The position numbers and the translations under genes are program-made. A DNA stretch of 64,000 bases from an uncultured Paracoccaceae bacterium. Its GTDB lineage: Bacteria; Pseudomonadota; Alphaproteobacteria; Rhodobacterales; Rhodobacteraceae. Positions within the stretch are counted from its first letter, which is position 1. Every line of letters starts with the position of its first letter. The stretch is taken from NCBI GenBank assembly GCA_947502145.1, contig CANMYO010000001.1, positions 1,419,501 through 1,483,500 of the forward strand, written 5' to 3'. The notes under the pieces were generated by a model. That model saw only the letters and a list, made by a program, of their open reading frames with translations. It did no database searches and was not told the DNA's origin. Shown here piece after piece: positions 33,720-41,559 of this stretch.

Positions 33720-34207
33720 AGACCGACCTCGGAGAGGATGAAATCCGCAATCGCGGCGGTGTCATCCAGATCAAAGGTCAGCCGGTCGATGTCCAGCGGG
33801 GTATCGGTGGCCACGGCGCGCACCGTGGGGTCGCCGGGGGCAAGTAGCGGATTGCCGGTGCTGGCGCGGTGGGCTTCGACCTTGGGGTGCGAGTCGCGCT
33901 TGTATCCTTCGACGAGCACCAGATCGACAGGATCCAGTTTCGCCACGAGGTCCTGCAGCTTCGGTTCAGGTGCGTCGCGCAGTTCGGTCATCAGGGCCCA
34001 GCGGGCACGTGAGGCCAGCAGCACCTGATTGGCCCCGGCCACGCGGTGGCGGTGGCTGTCCTTGCCCGGCTGGTCCACATCAAAGACGTGGTGGGCGTGT
34101 TTGATCGTCGAGACCGTGAATCCCCGACCGGTGATCTCAGCGACGAGACGCTCCATCAGGCCGGTCTTGCCTGCGTTCTTGTAACCGGCGACGCCGTAGA
34201 TTTTCAT
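33716..34207 (-). CDS. mobB: Molybdopterin-guanine dinucleotide biosynthesis adaptor MobB
   Basis: A 163-residue P-loop GTP-binding protein that assists MobA in converting molybdopterin to MGD. The Walker A GYKNAGKTGLME is at about residues 7-18. The switch region TIKHAHHVFDVD and the DLVLVEGYKRDSHPKVE block are characteristic of MobB. It overlaps mobA by 4 bases upstream and the unknown gene by 4 downstream, so all are probably translated from one mRNA. Confidence 0.94.
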   Translation of the reverse strand: MKIYGVAGYKNAGKTGLMERLVAEITGRGFTVSTIKHAHHVFDVDQPGKDSHRHRVAGANQVLLASRARWALMTELRDAPEPKLQDLVAKLDPVDLVLVEGYKRDSHPKVEAHRASTGNPLLAPGDPTVRAVATDTPLDIDRLTFDLDDTAAIADFILSEVGL

Positions 34208-34785
34208 AACATGGCCTTTGCTGTCGCAAGATCCTGCGGCGTGTTGACGTTGAAGAAGGCGGCGTCGTCGGGAAATTCTGCCGTGGCGGCGTGGTGGGCG
34301 CGGGTGAATTGCACGACCTTGCGCAGCCCGTCCTGCAGGGCGGCGCGCAGCGGATCCCGCAGCGCCACGGGCCAGAGTCCAAAAGTCGGCTGGCGCCCTG
34401 AGGGGGAGGCGGCCAGCGCGAGGCCGTTTGCTTCGCCTGCGAGCAAGAGCCGCGGCACCAGATCGCAGGGCAGAAACGGCGTGTCAGCGGCCGCGGTGAC
34501 GATATGATCGGCGTGTTGCGTAGCGGCCCAGTCGAGCCCGGCCAGCACGCCTGAGAGCGGCCCGGCGAACCCGGGGATACTGTCCGCGACCACGGGAAAG
34601 GGATGTCGGGAGAACCGCGATGCATCGCCGTTGGCATTGATCATGATGGCCGCGACCTGCGGTTCCAGGCGGGCGATGACGTGATCAAGGATGGTGCTGC
34701 CGCCGAGCGGCAGCAGGCCCTTGTCCCCACCGCCCATGCGGGTGGCCTGACCGCCTGCGAGGATCACGCCAAGGGGTTGTTTCAT
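34204..34785 (-). CDS. mobA: Molybdenum cofactor guanylyltransferase MobA
   Basis: A 193-residue nucleotidyltransferase that adds GMP from GTP to molybdopterin, giving the MGD cofactor for DMSO-reductase-family enzymes such as formate dehydrogenase. The N-terminal GTP-binding LAGGQATRMGGGDKGLLPLGG and the AAADTPFLP metal-binding motif are intact. It lies between fdhD and mobB, with a 61-base gap from fdhD. Confidence 0.95.
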   Translation of the reverse strand: MKQPLGVILAGGQATRMGGGDKGLLPLGGSTILDHVIARLEPQVAAIMINANGDASRFSRHPFPVVADSIPGFAGPLSGVLAGLDWAATQHADHIVTAAADTPFLPCDLVPRLLLAGEANGLALAASPSGRQPTFGLWPVALRDPLRAALQDGLRKVVQFTRAHHAATAEFPDDAAFFNVNTPQDLATAKAML

Positions 34786-34846
34786 GGTTGGGCCTGCGGA
34801 CGGCGCTGTTTCCCTGACGGGAAAGGCGCCCCGCCCGCCGTCCCGT

Positions 34847-35728
34847 TCACGCGGCCCCCTTGCGGCCGGATTTGCGGGGTTCGTCCGGGATTTGGCTGGG
34901 GTCGGTGTCGCGGATCAGGCGGCTTTCCCCGGAGAGGCAGACGAAGCGCTGACCTTTCATCCTGCCGATCAGGGTCAACCCGACCTCGCGCGCGATTTCG
35001 ACCCCCCAGGCGGTGAAGCCCGAGCGGGAGGCCAGTGTCGGGATGCCCATGAGCGCGGTTTTGATCACCATCTCTGAGGTCAGCCGTCCGGTGGTATAAA
35101 GCACCTTGTCCGCGGCGGGGATGTTTTCGGAGATCATCCAGCCTGCGATTTTGTCGACGGCATTATGGCGGCCGACGTCCTCCATATAGGCCAGCGGGCG
35201 GTCGCCCTGACAGAGCACTGTGCCGTGGATCGCGCCCGCCGCGAGATAAAGCGAGGGCGTCCGGTTGATCTGAGCAGCCAGCGCGTAAAGGTCCGACGTG
35301 CGGACCGGCGTATCGGGCAGGGTCAGCCCGGTGATCCCGTCCATCATGTCACCAAAGGTCGTGCCCACGGCGCAGCCGCTGGTGCGGGTCTTTTTGGCCA
35401 GTTTGGATTCGTAGTTTGTCTGGCTGGCGGTGCGCACCACCACTGCGGCGACCTCTTCATCGTAATCCACGCCGGTCACTTCGGCGGGGTTGGGCAGCAT
35501 GCCCTGATTGTGCAGGAAGCCAAGTGCCAGATATTCCGGATAATCCCCGATGGTCATCGCGGTCACAATTTCCTGCGCGTTGAGGTAGATCGTCAGGGGG
35601 CGTTCCTCGACCACATCAAGATCAACTTGCGCGCCGGTGTGATCGGTGCCGGTGACCGCACGTGTCAATCCATCGCCACCACTGCTGGGTGCGATCATGA
35701 ATTGAGATGTGTTTTTGAGCTGCGACAA
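34847..35728 (-). CDS. fdhD: Formate dehydrogenase accessory sulfurtransferase FdhD
   Basis: A 293-residue accessory protein. In E. coli FdhD passes sulfur from IscS to the bis-MGD cofactor of formate dehydrogenase through a CxxC loop. Here the loop reads SGCAVG, so the first Cys (Cys119) is kept but the second is Gly122. The ERPLTIYLNAQEI, RHNAVDKI and MVIKTALMGIP blocks confirm the family. The predicted start is TTG at 35728; an ATG at 35698 would shorten it by 10 residues. It heads the fdhD-mobA-mobB-X-moeA-GNAT run, yet no formate dehydrogenase gene is in the window. Confidence 0.92.
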   Translation of the reverse strand: MSQLKNTSQFMIAPSSGGDGLTRAVTGTDHTGAQVDLDVVEERPLTIYLNAQEIVTAMTIGDYPEYLALGFLHNQGMLPNPAEVTGVDYDEEVAAVVVRTASQTNYESKLAKKTRTSGCAVGTTFGDMMDGITGLTLPDTPVRTSDLYALAAQINRTPSLYLAAGAIHGTVLCQGDRPLAYMEDVGRHNAVDKIAGWMISENIPAADKVLYTTGRLTSEMVIKTALMGIPTLASRSGFTAWGVEIAREVGLTLIGRMKGQRFVCLSGESRLIRDTDPSQIPDEPRKSGRKGAA

Positions 35729-35789
35729 ATTGAAGTTCCGTGAACAGGGGCATAAGTATCGTCAGGCAACCAAAGATTAGGCCAATCCC

Positions 35790-36494
35790 ATGCCCTCTGC
35801 CAGCGTCAAATCCGCCTATATCAAAGGCATGCGCGACGGTGCCCCGTTTCTGATGATGGCGGTGCCATTTGCCGCGTTGTTTGGCGTGGTCGCGGCCGAC
35901 GCCGGGGTGGTCATGTCGCAGATCATCGGGTTTTCCCTGCTGGTGATTGCGGGCGCAGCCCAATTCGCCGCGATCCAGTTGATGATCGAGGACGCCGCCA
36001 TTGCGCTGGTTTTGCTGGCGGCGCTTGCCGTCAATTTGCGCATGGCGATGTATTCAGCCTCGCTAGTGCCGCATATCGGGTCGGCGCCCTTATGGCAGCG
36101 GGCCCTGATTGCCTATGTCAATTTTGACCAGACCTATCTGCAAAGCATGTTGCAATACGAATCGGCGCCGGAGATGACGGTGCCGCAAAAGGCCTGGTAT
36201 TTCCTTGGCGTTGCAACGCCGATCACCCCGGCCTGGCTGGGTGCGACGATTGTCGGGGCGTTGGTGGGGCAGGCGATTCCGCCGGAATACGCGTTTGATT
36301 TCATCGTGCCGATCATGTTTCTGGCCATGGTTGCCCCGATGCTGAAATCGCTCGCGCATGTGGCGGCGGCGGTGGCTTCGGTGGTGGTTGCGCTGGCGCT
36401 GACCTGGCTGCCGTCGGGCACCGGACTGTTGATTGCCGCGGGTTGCGCAATGGCCGTGGGCGCGGCCGTTGAGACATGGATGGAGCGGCTATGA
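35790..36494 (+). CDS. azlC: AzlC-family branched-chain amino-acid exporter, large subunit
   Basis: A 234-residue inner-membrane protein of the AzlC (LIV-E) family, which with AzlD exports branched-chain amino acids or analogues such as azaleucine. The family motif is seen in the first third (AAPFLMMAVPFAALFGVVA-like segment, then QIIGFSLLVIAGAAQF), followed by LRMAMYSASLVPH. Several hydrophobic helices follow. It overlaps azlD by ATGA and is divergent from fdhD. Confidence 0.92.
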   Translation: MPSASVKSAYIKGMRDGAPFLMMAVPFAALFGVVAADAGVVMSQIIGFSLLVIAGAAQFAAIQLMIEDAAIALVLLAALAVNLRMAMYSASLVPHIGSAPLWQRALIAYVNFDQTYLQSMLQYESAPEMTVPQKAWYFLGVATPITPAWLGATIVGALVGQAIPPEYAFDFIVPIMFLAMVAPMLKSLAHVAAAVASVVVALALTWLPSGTGLLIAAGCAMAVGAAVETWMERL

Positions 36495-36826
36495 GTTACA
36501 GCATCGGGGAAATCTGGCTGATCATTGCCCTGCTTGGCGTGGGCACCTATGCGATCCGGTTTTCGTTCCTCGGCCTGATCGGAGACCGGAAGATGCCGCC
36601 GCTGGCGCTGAAGCTGCTGCGCTTTACCCCGGTTGCCGTCTTGCCGGGCATGGTCGCGCCACTGGCGTTGTTCCCGGAGGCCACGGGCGGAGCGACCGAC
36701 CCCACGCGGCTGGTGACGGCACTGGCGGTGGTGCTTGTCGCCTGGTGGCGCAAGAATGCGCTTTGGGGCGTTTTCGCCGGGGTCGTAGTGCTTTACAGCG
36801 GGCTGATCCTTACTGGCCAGCTCTGA
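36491..36826 (+). CDS. azlD: AzlD-domain protein, small exporter subunit
   Basis: A 111-residue membrane protein with about four hydrophobic helices and the AzlD features GTYAIRFSFLGLIG and LRFTPVAVLPGMVAPLAL. It is the partner of AzlC. I use the ATG at 36491, which overlaps the azlC stop by 4 bases. Its 3' end overlaps the convergent lipoprotein gene by 17 bases. Confidence 0.9.
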   Translation: MSYSIGEIWLIIALLGVGTYAIRFSFLGLIGDRKMPPLALKLLRFTPVAVLPGMVAPLALFPEATGGATDPTRLVTALAVVLVAWWRKNALWGVFAGVVVLYSGLILTGQL

Positions 36827-37427
36827 TCTGCATGTCGACCTGCTGCGCGGCGAGGCTTTGGCTATCGCTGTCGTTTTCGCGAAACGCGCGTGTTTGCACG
36901 CCGGGCAGCCGGGCAAATGCATCCTCTAGGTTATTTGGAAACCAGGTTTGCGGCAGGTCCTGAAACCCGGGGAGCTGGCGCAGGATGGCGCTGGTCGCCC
37001 GGGTGCAGTTGGCCTTGGCCACCGGCCCATTTGCAAGGGCAAGCTGCAGGGCCCGCTCGGCGACCGCAGGGCTGACCTGCACGGTCTGGCCGATCACGTA
37101 AAACGTTTCGCGGGCATGATAACTGACGTAATAGCTTTCGACCCGCGGTGACACGCCAAACAGCACGTCGTTGCGTTCCGGAATGGTCGGGTGGCCAAAG
37201 GTGCCGGCGGGATCCCACATCACCCTTTGGGATGCGTCAATCAGCAATGACGTATGGGCGCCATTGCCACTGCCGGTGTTTTTCATCGTGTAGAGGGTCA
37301 GTGATTTTGGCCCGGTGCCACGATAGGCCTTGGCGTTGATCTGATCCTGCGGGGCCCAGACAGGATCACCGGCGCAGGCGGCCAGCCCCGTCAATGCAGC
37401 GCCAGCAAGAAACGCCCGACGGTGCAT
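36810..37427 (-). CDS. Tat-type lipoprotein, possible permuted papain-fold hydrolase
   Basis: A 205-residue exported protein. The N-terminus MHRRAFLAGAALTGLAAC combines a twin-arginine motif with a lipobox (Cys18). In the mature part a GAHTSLLID segment (His about residue 57) precedes ANCTRATSAIL (Cys about 141). This His-before-Cys order resembles permuted NlpC/P60 (YiiX-like) hydrolases, but the third catalytic residue is not obvious. The neighbouring minus-strand gene encodes oxidase subunit IV and overlaps its start by one base. Confidence 0.65.
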   Translation of the reverse strand: MHRRAFLAGAALTGLAACAGDPVWAPQDQINAKAYRGTGPKSLTLYTMKNTGSGNGAHTSLLIDASQRVMWDPAGTFGHPTIPERNDVLFGVSPRVESYYVSYHARETFYVIGQTVQVSPAVAERALQLALANGPVAKANCTRATSAILRQLPGFQDLPQTWFPNNLEDAFARLPGVQTRAFRENDSDSQSLAAQQVDMQIRAGQ

Positions 37428-37561
37428 TAGCCGCCAATCAGAGCCAGCAGGATCAGAACGACAATAATGCCAATGACCGCGCGCTGGGTGATTTTCATGA
37501 AGCCTTCGAAGGTCTTTTCCTGAACCGTGGTGTCCATTTCGCCGTGCTTGTGATCTGACAT
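37427..37561 (-). CDS. aa3-type cytochrome c oxidase subunit IV (small, 44 aa)
   Basis: A 44-residue protein that begins MSDHKHGEMDTTVQEKTFEG, followed by one C-terminal transmembrane helix (about residues 29-42) ending in IGG. This is the pattern of the bacterial aa3 oxidase subunit IV family, a single-helix accessory subunit on the periphery of the cytochrome oxidase. The ATG is at 37561 and the TAA at 37429-37427 shares one base with the start of the next gene. The main oxidase genes are not in this window. Confidence 0.88.
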   Translation of the reverse strand: MSDHKHGEMDTTVQEKTFEGFMKITQRAVIGIIVVLILLALIGG

Positions 37562-37626
37562 CTGTGCTGTCCTTGAATTCAACGTTTGACCGTCATCTAG
37601 ATGATTCAGGCCCCGGTGTCACGGGG

Positions 37627-38103
37627 TCAGGTCGCCGCAACCTGATCGCGCTCCAACTCTTTTGCCAGCCGAAAGCCGATCCGGTTCGGTTCCGCCTGAT
37701 CGATATGTTTGGGCGCGGCCACCAACATCAGGTTCAACTGGGTCACATGCTGCACCAACTGGGTACGCGCGCCGACCTGGGTCTTGCCGTAAAAGGTGAT
37801 CAGATCGGGTTCAAAGAACCCCAGGCCCTCGATCGTGATCAGCCCGGCGTCGCCGCCGACAAGCCCCATGCCGACCTCGTGGTTGGCGTCCAGTCCCTCT
37901 TCGAAGTTCTTGATATAGTTGATGACCCGTTCATAGGCCCATTGTGCGGCACTTTTCCTTTTGGGGGATTCCATCAGCGCTGGGGGCAGGGACAACGGCG
38001 TTTGCACCGGACCGGGGCCGCAATGAACCTCGTGCACATTGGGCAGGGCCGCATTTTCAGCGATCTCTGCACTGGTTTCGATGGTGTCGATTGTCTTGCT
38101 CAT
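37627..38103 (-). CDS. Conserved hypothetical protein (likely DUF6173)
   Basis: A 158-residue soluble protein. A conserved-looking core covers SPKRKSAAQWAYERVINYIKNFEEGLDANHEVGMGLVGG and the strand-rich part through FYGKTQVGARTQLVQHVTQL, which I associate with the Rhodobacteraceae DUF6173 family. Function is unknown. It starts with an ATG at 38103 that overlaps the Lrp regulator stop by 4 bases, so it belongs to the regulator's transcript and may be under its control. Confidence 0.7.
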   Translation of the reverse strand: MSKTIDTIETSAEIAENAALPNVHEVHCGPGPVQTPLSLPPALMESPKRKSAAQWAYERVINYIKNFEEGLDANHEVGMGLVGGDAGLITIEGLGFFEPDLITFYGKTQVGARTQLVQHVTQLNLMLVAAPKHIDQAEPNRIGFRLAKELERDQVAAT

Positions 38104-38561
38104 AATGGCACCGCTGTTGTTTCCTTGATCTCTTCCATAACGAAGCTGGCGGAAACATCCGATACAGAAATCCGTGAGGTGAGCCGTTTGTAAAAATCGT
38201 CATAGGCGGGCACATCAGCCACGCGCACCCGGAGAACGTAATCCAGATCGCCGGACATCCGATAGGCGCCCACGACCTCTGGCATCCGGTCCAGCGTTTG
38301 CTGAAACGTGGTGATCCATCCCGCGTCATGATTGCTGGTGCGGATCAGGACAATTGCTGTCAACGGCGCGCCGACCTTTGCCGCGTCCACAAGCGCAACG
38401 CGCGCGGTAATGATGCCTGCGGTTTCCATCTGCTTGATCCGGCGCCAGCAGGCATTGCGCGAGAGCGCGACCGCCTCGCTGATCTGGTCAACCGAAAGGG
38501 CGGCATCACGCTGCAGCAGATCCAGAATTTTGCGATCTGTTGAATCAAGAGTGTCGGGCAT
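38100..38561 (-). CDS. Lrp/AsnC family transcriptional regulator
   Basis: A 153-residue regulator with an N-terminal HTH (LDSTDRKILDLLQRDAALSVDQISEAVALSRNACWRRIKQME) and a C-terminal RAM ligand-binding domain ending near SFVMEEIKETTAVPL. These proteins form octamers that sense amino acids. The HTH with NACWRRI resembles Lrp-type activators of amino-acid catabolism. A perfect inverted repeat sits next to its start codon, and a further half site lies between it and the divergent gene, which points to autoregulation. Confidence 0.9.
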   Translation of the reverse strand: MPDTLDSTDRKILDLLQRDAALSVDQISEAVALSRNACWRRIKQMETAGIITARVALVDAAKVGAPLTAIVLIRTSNHDAGWITTFQQTLDRMPEVVGAYRMSGDLDYVLRVRVADVPAYDDFYKRLTSRISVSDVSASFVMEEIKETTAVPL

Positions 38562-38580
38562 ATTGGGACGTTATCCCAAT
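38562..38580. promoter_or_regulatory. Perfect inverted repeat at the lrp start: candidate autoregulatory operator
   Basis: ATTGGGA-CGTTA-TCCCAAT occupies 38562-38580, adjoining the lrp start codon (38561). A third copy of the half site, ATTGGGAT, occurs at 38603-38610 within the same 98-base divergent region. Lrp-type regulators bind such arrays cooperatively. Confidence 0.55.
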
Positions 38581-38659
38581 GTGTGACGAAATCAAGGTAA
38601 CAATTGGGATCATTTTCAGCAACGGGCAAGCTAATGTGATTGCGAAACCGGAGGATAAG

Positions 38660-38899
38660 ATGCCCGATACCACAACCCAGAATGCCCGCCGCCCACTAGT
38701 TTCAGCGCTGTTTCTGGACCACCCGGCCACGGTGAACGAAAGCTATTTTGGCCATATGCGGTTTGCGATCGGGTTTAGTTTCTGGCTGTTTGTCGCGGCT
38801 GCCGCGGCATTGCTCCATGCGGTTGTCCCGGCGCTCTGCGAAACCACGGCAAGCCGGATTCTCAACCGGTTGCATGCAAAGATCACCACCCGGCACTAG
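38660..38899 (+). CDS. DUF6356-like small membrane protein
   Basis: A 79-residue protein with FLDHPATVNESYFGHMRFAI, a hydrophobic helix (FWLFVAAAAALLHAVVPAL) and a C-terminal SRILNRLHAKI tail; I associate this pattern with the DUF6356 family. Function is unknown. The ATG at 38660 follows GGAGGA at 38650-38655; the longer reading frame from 38540 runs through the operator region and lacks a ribosome-binding site. It is divergent from the Lrp gene and overlaps the HD-GYP gene end by 4 bases. Confidence 0.75.
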   Translation: MPDTTTQNARRPLVSALFLDHPATVNESYFGHMRFAIGFSFWLFVAAAAALLHAVVPALCETTASRILNRLHAKITTRH

Positions 38900-40281
38900 T
38901 GACGGGCCCTGGCAAAGCGCGCCATGCCCGATTGCAGTGCGGTCAAGACGTCGCCGTCAAAGGCGGTGCCAACCTCTTTTTGCATGATTTCAAACACATC
39001 TGCGATCGGGATTGCGCTGCGATAGGGGCGTTCGGCGGTCAGCGCGTCAAAGACATCCGCAACGGTCACGATCCGCACCTCGAGGCAAATCTCGTCACCT
39101 GACAGGCCCGCGGGATAGCCTTTGCCATTCAGTTTCTCATGATGACCGGCGGCAATCGGGGCGATATCGGCAAAGGCGTCGATGCTTTGCAAAATTCGCG
39201 CACCGTGGCCGGGGTGGCTGCGTATGGCGGCCCATTCGGCGTCATTCAGTTTCGCGGGTTTATCAAGTACCTGGTTGCTTACCGCCAGTTTGCCCAGGTC
39301 GTGCAGCAGCGCCCCGCGCCGCAGCCAGCGGCGATGCGCGGAGGGCAGTCCCAGTTCCTCGGCGATGATATCGGCATAAAGCGTGACACGGTTGGAATGG
39401 TCGGCGGTATAGGGGCTTTTGGCGTCAACAACATCTGAAAAGGCGGCGGCGATGTCGTCCAGATAGCCCGCGTCCAGCGGCGCCTCTCCCCTTGCGGGGG
39501 GCAGATCAAACACCGCGCGGGCAATGCCGGGATCGGCAAGATCGGCCCAGAAGGCGGGGTCACGCGCCAGCGTTTCGGCAGCGGTGACAAGATCAGGGTC
39601 AAACCAGCCCCCGCTGCGTTTACGCAGTTCGGTCATGGCGGCATCGCGTCCGGCGGCATGAAAGAAGACGTCAATCACCTGCGCAAGCAGCGCGATATTG
39701 GCATGGCGCGGGATTGCGGCACCGCGCAGCCCATCCGGTTTGCCGCTGCCGTCCCAATGTTCATCCAGCGCCATGATCCCGTCCTGCACGCCTTTCGAAA
39801 AGCGCATTCTGGCGGCGATTTCCGCGCCGCGCTGGCAGCGGGTTTCGATCAGGTCACGGGCGATTTCCCCGCCATTCTGCAGGATGTTGACCAAGGCCCT
39901 GAACCGTTCTGACAGCCCGGATTCAAGCCCGGTCTTGGCAAAGACAAACCGCAGCGCAGAGGTGAGCGATCCGTCGATCGTCTTGAAATCACGTTTGAAA
40001 TCAATGTCATCCGTCAGATAGAGCGCGCAAATGCGCGCCGCGTTGGAGGAGCAGCCCAGATCCTTGAGCAGCAGGGTGTAATAGAGGTCGTTAAGCTCTT
40101 CGCCTGCGATGCCGATTTCCTGCCCGATGCGGGTGCCGATATAGGCGCAGCGCACGCAATGCCCCGGTGCCTGACCTTCGGTCATGTCAAGCGCCTGGCT
40201 GAGCGGCGCAAGGATCTGGCTAAGCCGCAGCCGGGGTGCACTGCTGCTGGTCGGGTCGCCGTTGAAGATGTGGACTGTCAT
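38896..40281 (-). CDS. Tandem HD-GYP protein (cyclic-di-GMP phosphodiesterase-like)
   Basis: A 461-residue cytoplasmic protein containing two HD-GYP-like halves. The C-terminal copy (about 285-455) is intact: HSNRV, HDLGK at 327-331, and HHEKLNGKGYP at 380-390, the metal and c-di-GMP motifs. The N-terminal copy (about 38-235) is degenerate: HDLGK reads KDLGC (73-77) and the GYP motif reads DEHWDGSGKPDG (173-184). It probably hydrolyses c-di-GMP through the second half, while the first may be regulatory. No sensory or membrane domain is present. Confidence 0.85.
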   Translation of the reverse strand: MTVHIFNGDPTSSSAPRLRLSQILAPLSQALDMTEGQAPGHCVRCAYIGTRIGQEIGIAGEELNDLYYTLLLKDLGCSSNAARICALYLTDDIDFKRDFKTIDGSLTSALRFVFAKTGLESGLSERFRALVNILQNGGEIARDLIETRCQRGAEIAARMRFSKGVQDGIMALDEHWDGSGKPDGLRGAAIPRHANIALLAQVIDVFFHAAGRDAAMTELRKRSGGWFDPDLVTAAETLARDPAFWADLADPGIARAVFDLPPARGEAPLDAGYLDDIAAAFSDVVDAKSPYTADHSNRVTLYADIIAEELGLPSAHRRWLRRGALLHDLGKLAVSNQVLDKPAKLNDAEWAAIRSHPGHGARILQSIDAFADIAPIAAGHHEKLNGKGYPAGLSGDEICLEVRIVTVADVFDALTAERPYRSAIPIADVFEIMQKEVGTAFDGDVLTALQSGMARFARARH

Positions 40282-40322
40282 ATCACCCCGCCAATGTCAG
40301 CGCGAGGTGTAGCGCCAAAGGG

Positions 40323-41396
40323 TTAAGGCTTGCTGATGGCCTGAAATCGCCATGCCCCGTCGTCGTCCATCGAGCGGCTTGCCAGACCGGCCTGATGCAG
40401 ATGGTTGAGATGCGCGACGGATTCCACCAGCGCGAGCCCATATTCCGCAGGCCCGATCTTGCGCTTGAACAACGGTTGGAAGCACGCGCCAGCGGTGCGC
40501 GGGGTGGCGATGTGGCTGTGCAGGCGGCGCAGCGCAGAGTGATGGTTTTCGATCATCTGTTCCAACCGCAGCGGCAGGCCGGTGTAGGGTACCTTATGAC
40601 CTGCAAGCACAAGCTGGTCATCGCGGGCGAAAGCCTGAAATGCGCGGCAAGAGGTGATCCATTCAGACAGCGGATCGGCCTCAGGCTCGGTTGCGTAGAC
40701 ACCGATGTTGGGGCTGATTGACAGGATCAGCTGGTCGCCGCCGATAACAAGATTGTCGTCGCGGCTCCAGAAGGTGGCGTGTTCCGGGGCGTGGCCGTCG
40801 CCGGTGCGGATGTCCCAGCACCGCCCGCCAATCCGGATCGTGTCACCTGCTTGCAGCCGTTCATAGCCAAGCGGGATGTCATCCACGACGTCGCAGAAGT
40901 TGAAGGGCCGTTCACCCGCGCGTCTGGCCAGTTCGGCGGTGTCCATCCCGGCGCGTTGATAAAACGCAAGCGTTTCGGCGCTGGGCCGGTCCTGCTGGTC
41001 CAGCGTCAGCATCCGCCCCTGCAGGTAGCTGGTGCGCGTGGTCAGCAGCGTCGCCCCACGTGCGACAAACCAGCCTGCCATCCCGATATGGTCGGGGTGG
41101 TGATGGGTCACGATCAGCCTGCTGACGGGCTTGCCACCCAGCGGTCCGGCAAGCAACCGGTCCCAGATCGCCCGGCTGCGTTTGGTCGAAAACCCGGTGT
41201 CGACAATGGTCCAGCTATCGCCTTCGTCAAAGGCATAGACGTTGACGTGGTCCAGTGCCATCGGCAGCGGCAAGCGCAGCCAAAGCACGCCGGGTGCAAC
41301 TGTGATCGCCTCGGCTTCGCCCGGCAGGTCGGGAAAGGGCGTTGTGATGCGGCCAGCGTTACCGGTGACGGGGGTGATGTTTTGCAAGCCGTTCAT
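40323..41396 (-). CDS. MBL-fold metallo-hydrolase
   Basis: A 357-residue metallo-beta-lactamase-fold hydrolase. The metal-binding HHHPDHIGMAG is near residue 97, further ligands occur in GDGHAPEHATF and AGHKVP, and a helical C-terminal domain follows (about 255-357). This architecture, with VNVYAFDEGDSWTIVDTG at the start, is that of the broad glyoxalase-II-like/LACTB2 group; the substrate cannot be told. The ATG at 41396 is preferred over a GTG at 41402. The 163 bases upstream to the acyl-CoA dehydrogenase gene hold no feature. Confidence 0.88.
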   Translation of the reverse strand: MNGLQNITPVTGNAGRITTPFPDLPGEAEAITVAPGVLWLRLPLPMALDHVNVYAFDEGDSWTIVDTGFSTKRSRAIWDRLLAGPLGGKPVSRLIVTHHHPDHIGMAGWFVARGATLLTTRTSYLQGRMLTLDQQDRPSAETLAFYQRAGMDTAELARRAGERPFNFCDVVDDIPLGYERLQAGDTIRIGGRCWDIRTGDGHAPEHATFWSRDDNLVIGGDQLILSISPNIGVYATEPEADPLSEWITSCRAFQAFARDDQLVLAGHKVPYTGLPLRLEQMIENHHSALRRLHSHIATPRTAGACFQPLFKRKIGPAEYGLALVESVAHLNHLHQAGLASRSMDDDGAWRFQAISKP

Positions 41397-41559
41397 TTCC
41401 ACGTTTGTCGTTACCCGTCAGCCGGGCCATGTCCAGTTGCTGCCCGTCATGGTCAAGTGCCGCAATATCGTCAAGGCGGACTGCTGTGCGGACCAGCCGC
41501 AGGGCAAGGCGTTCCCGAATTGTTGTCGCGGCTGAGCGCGCGCGGCCAGCACGGCATGG

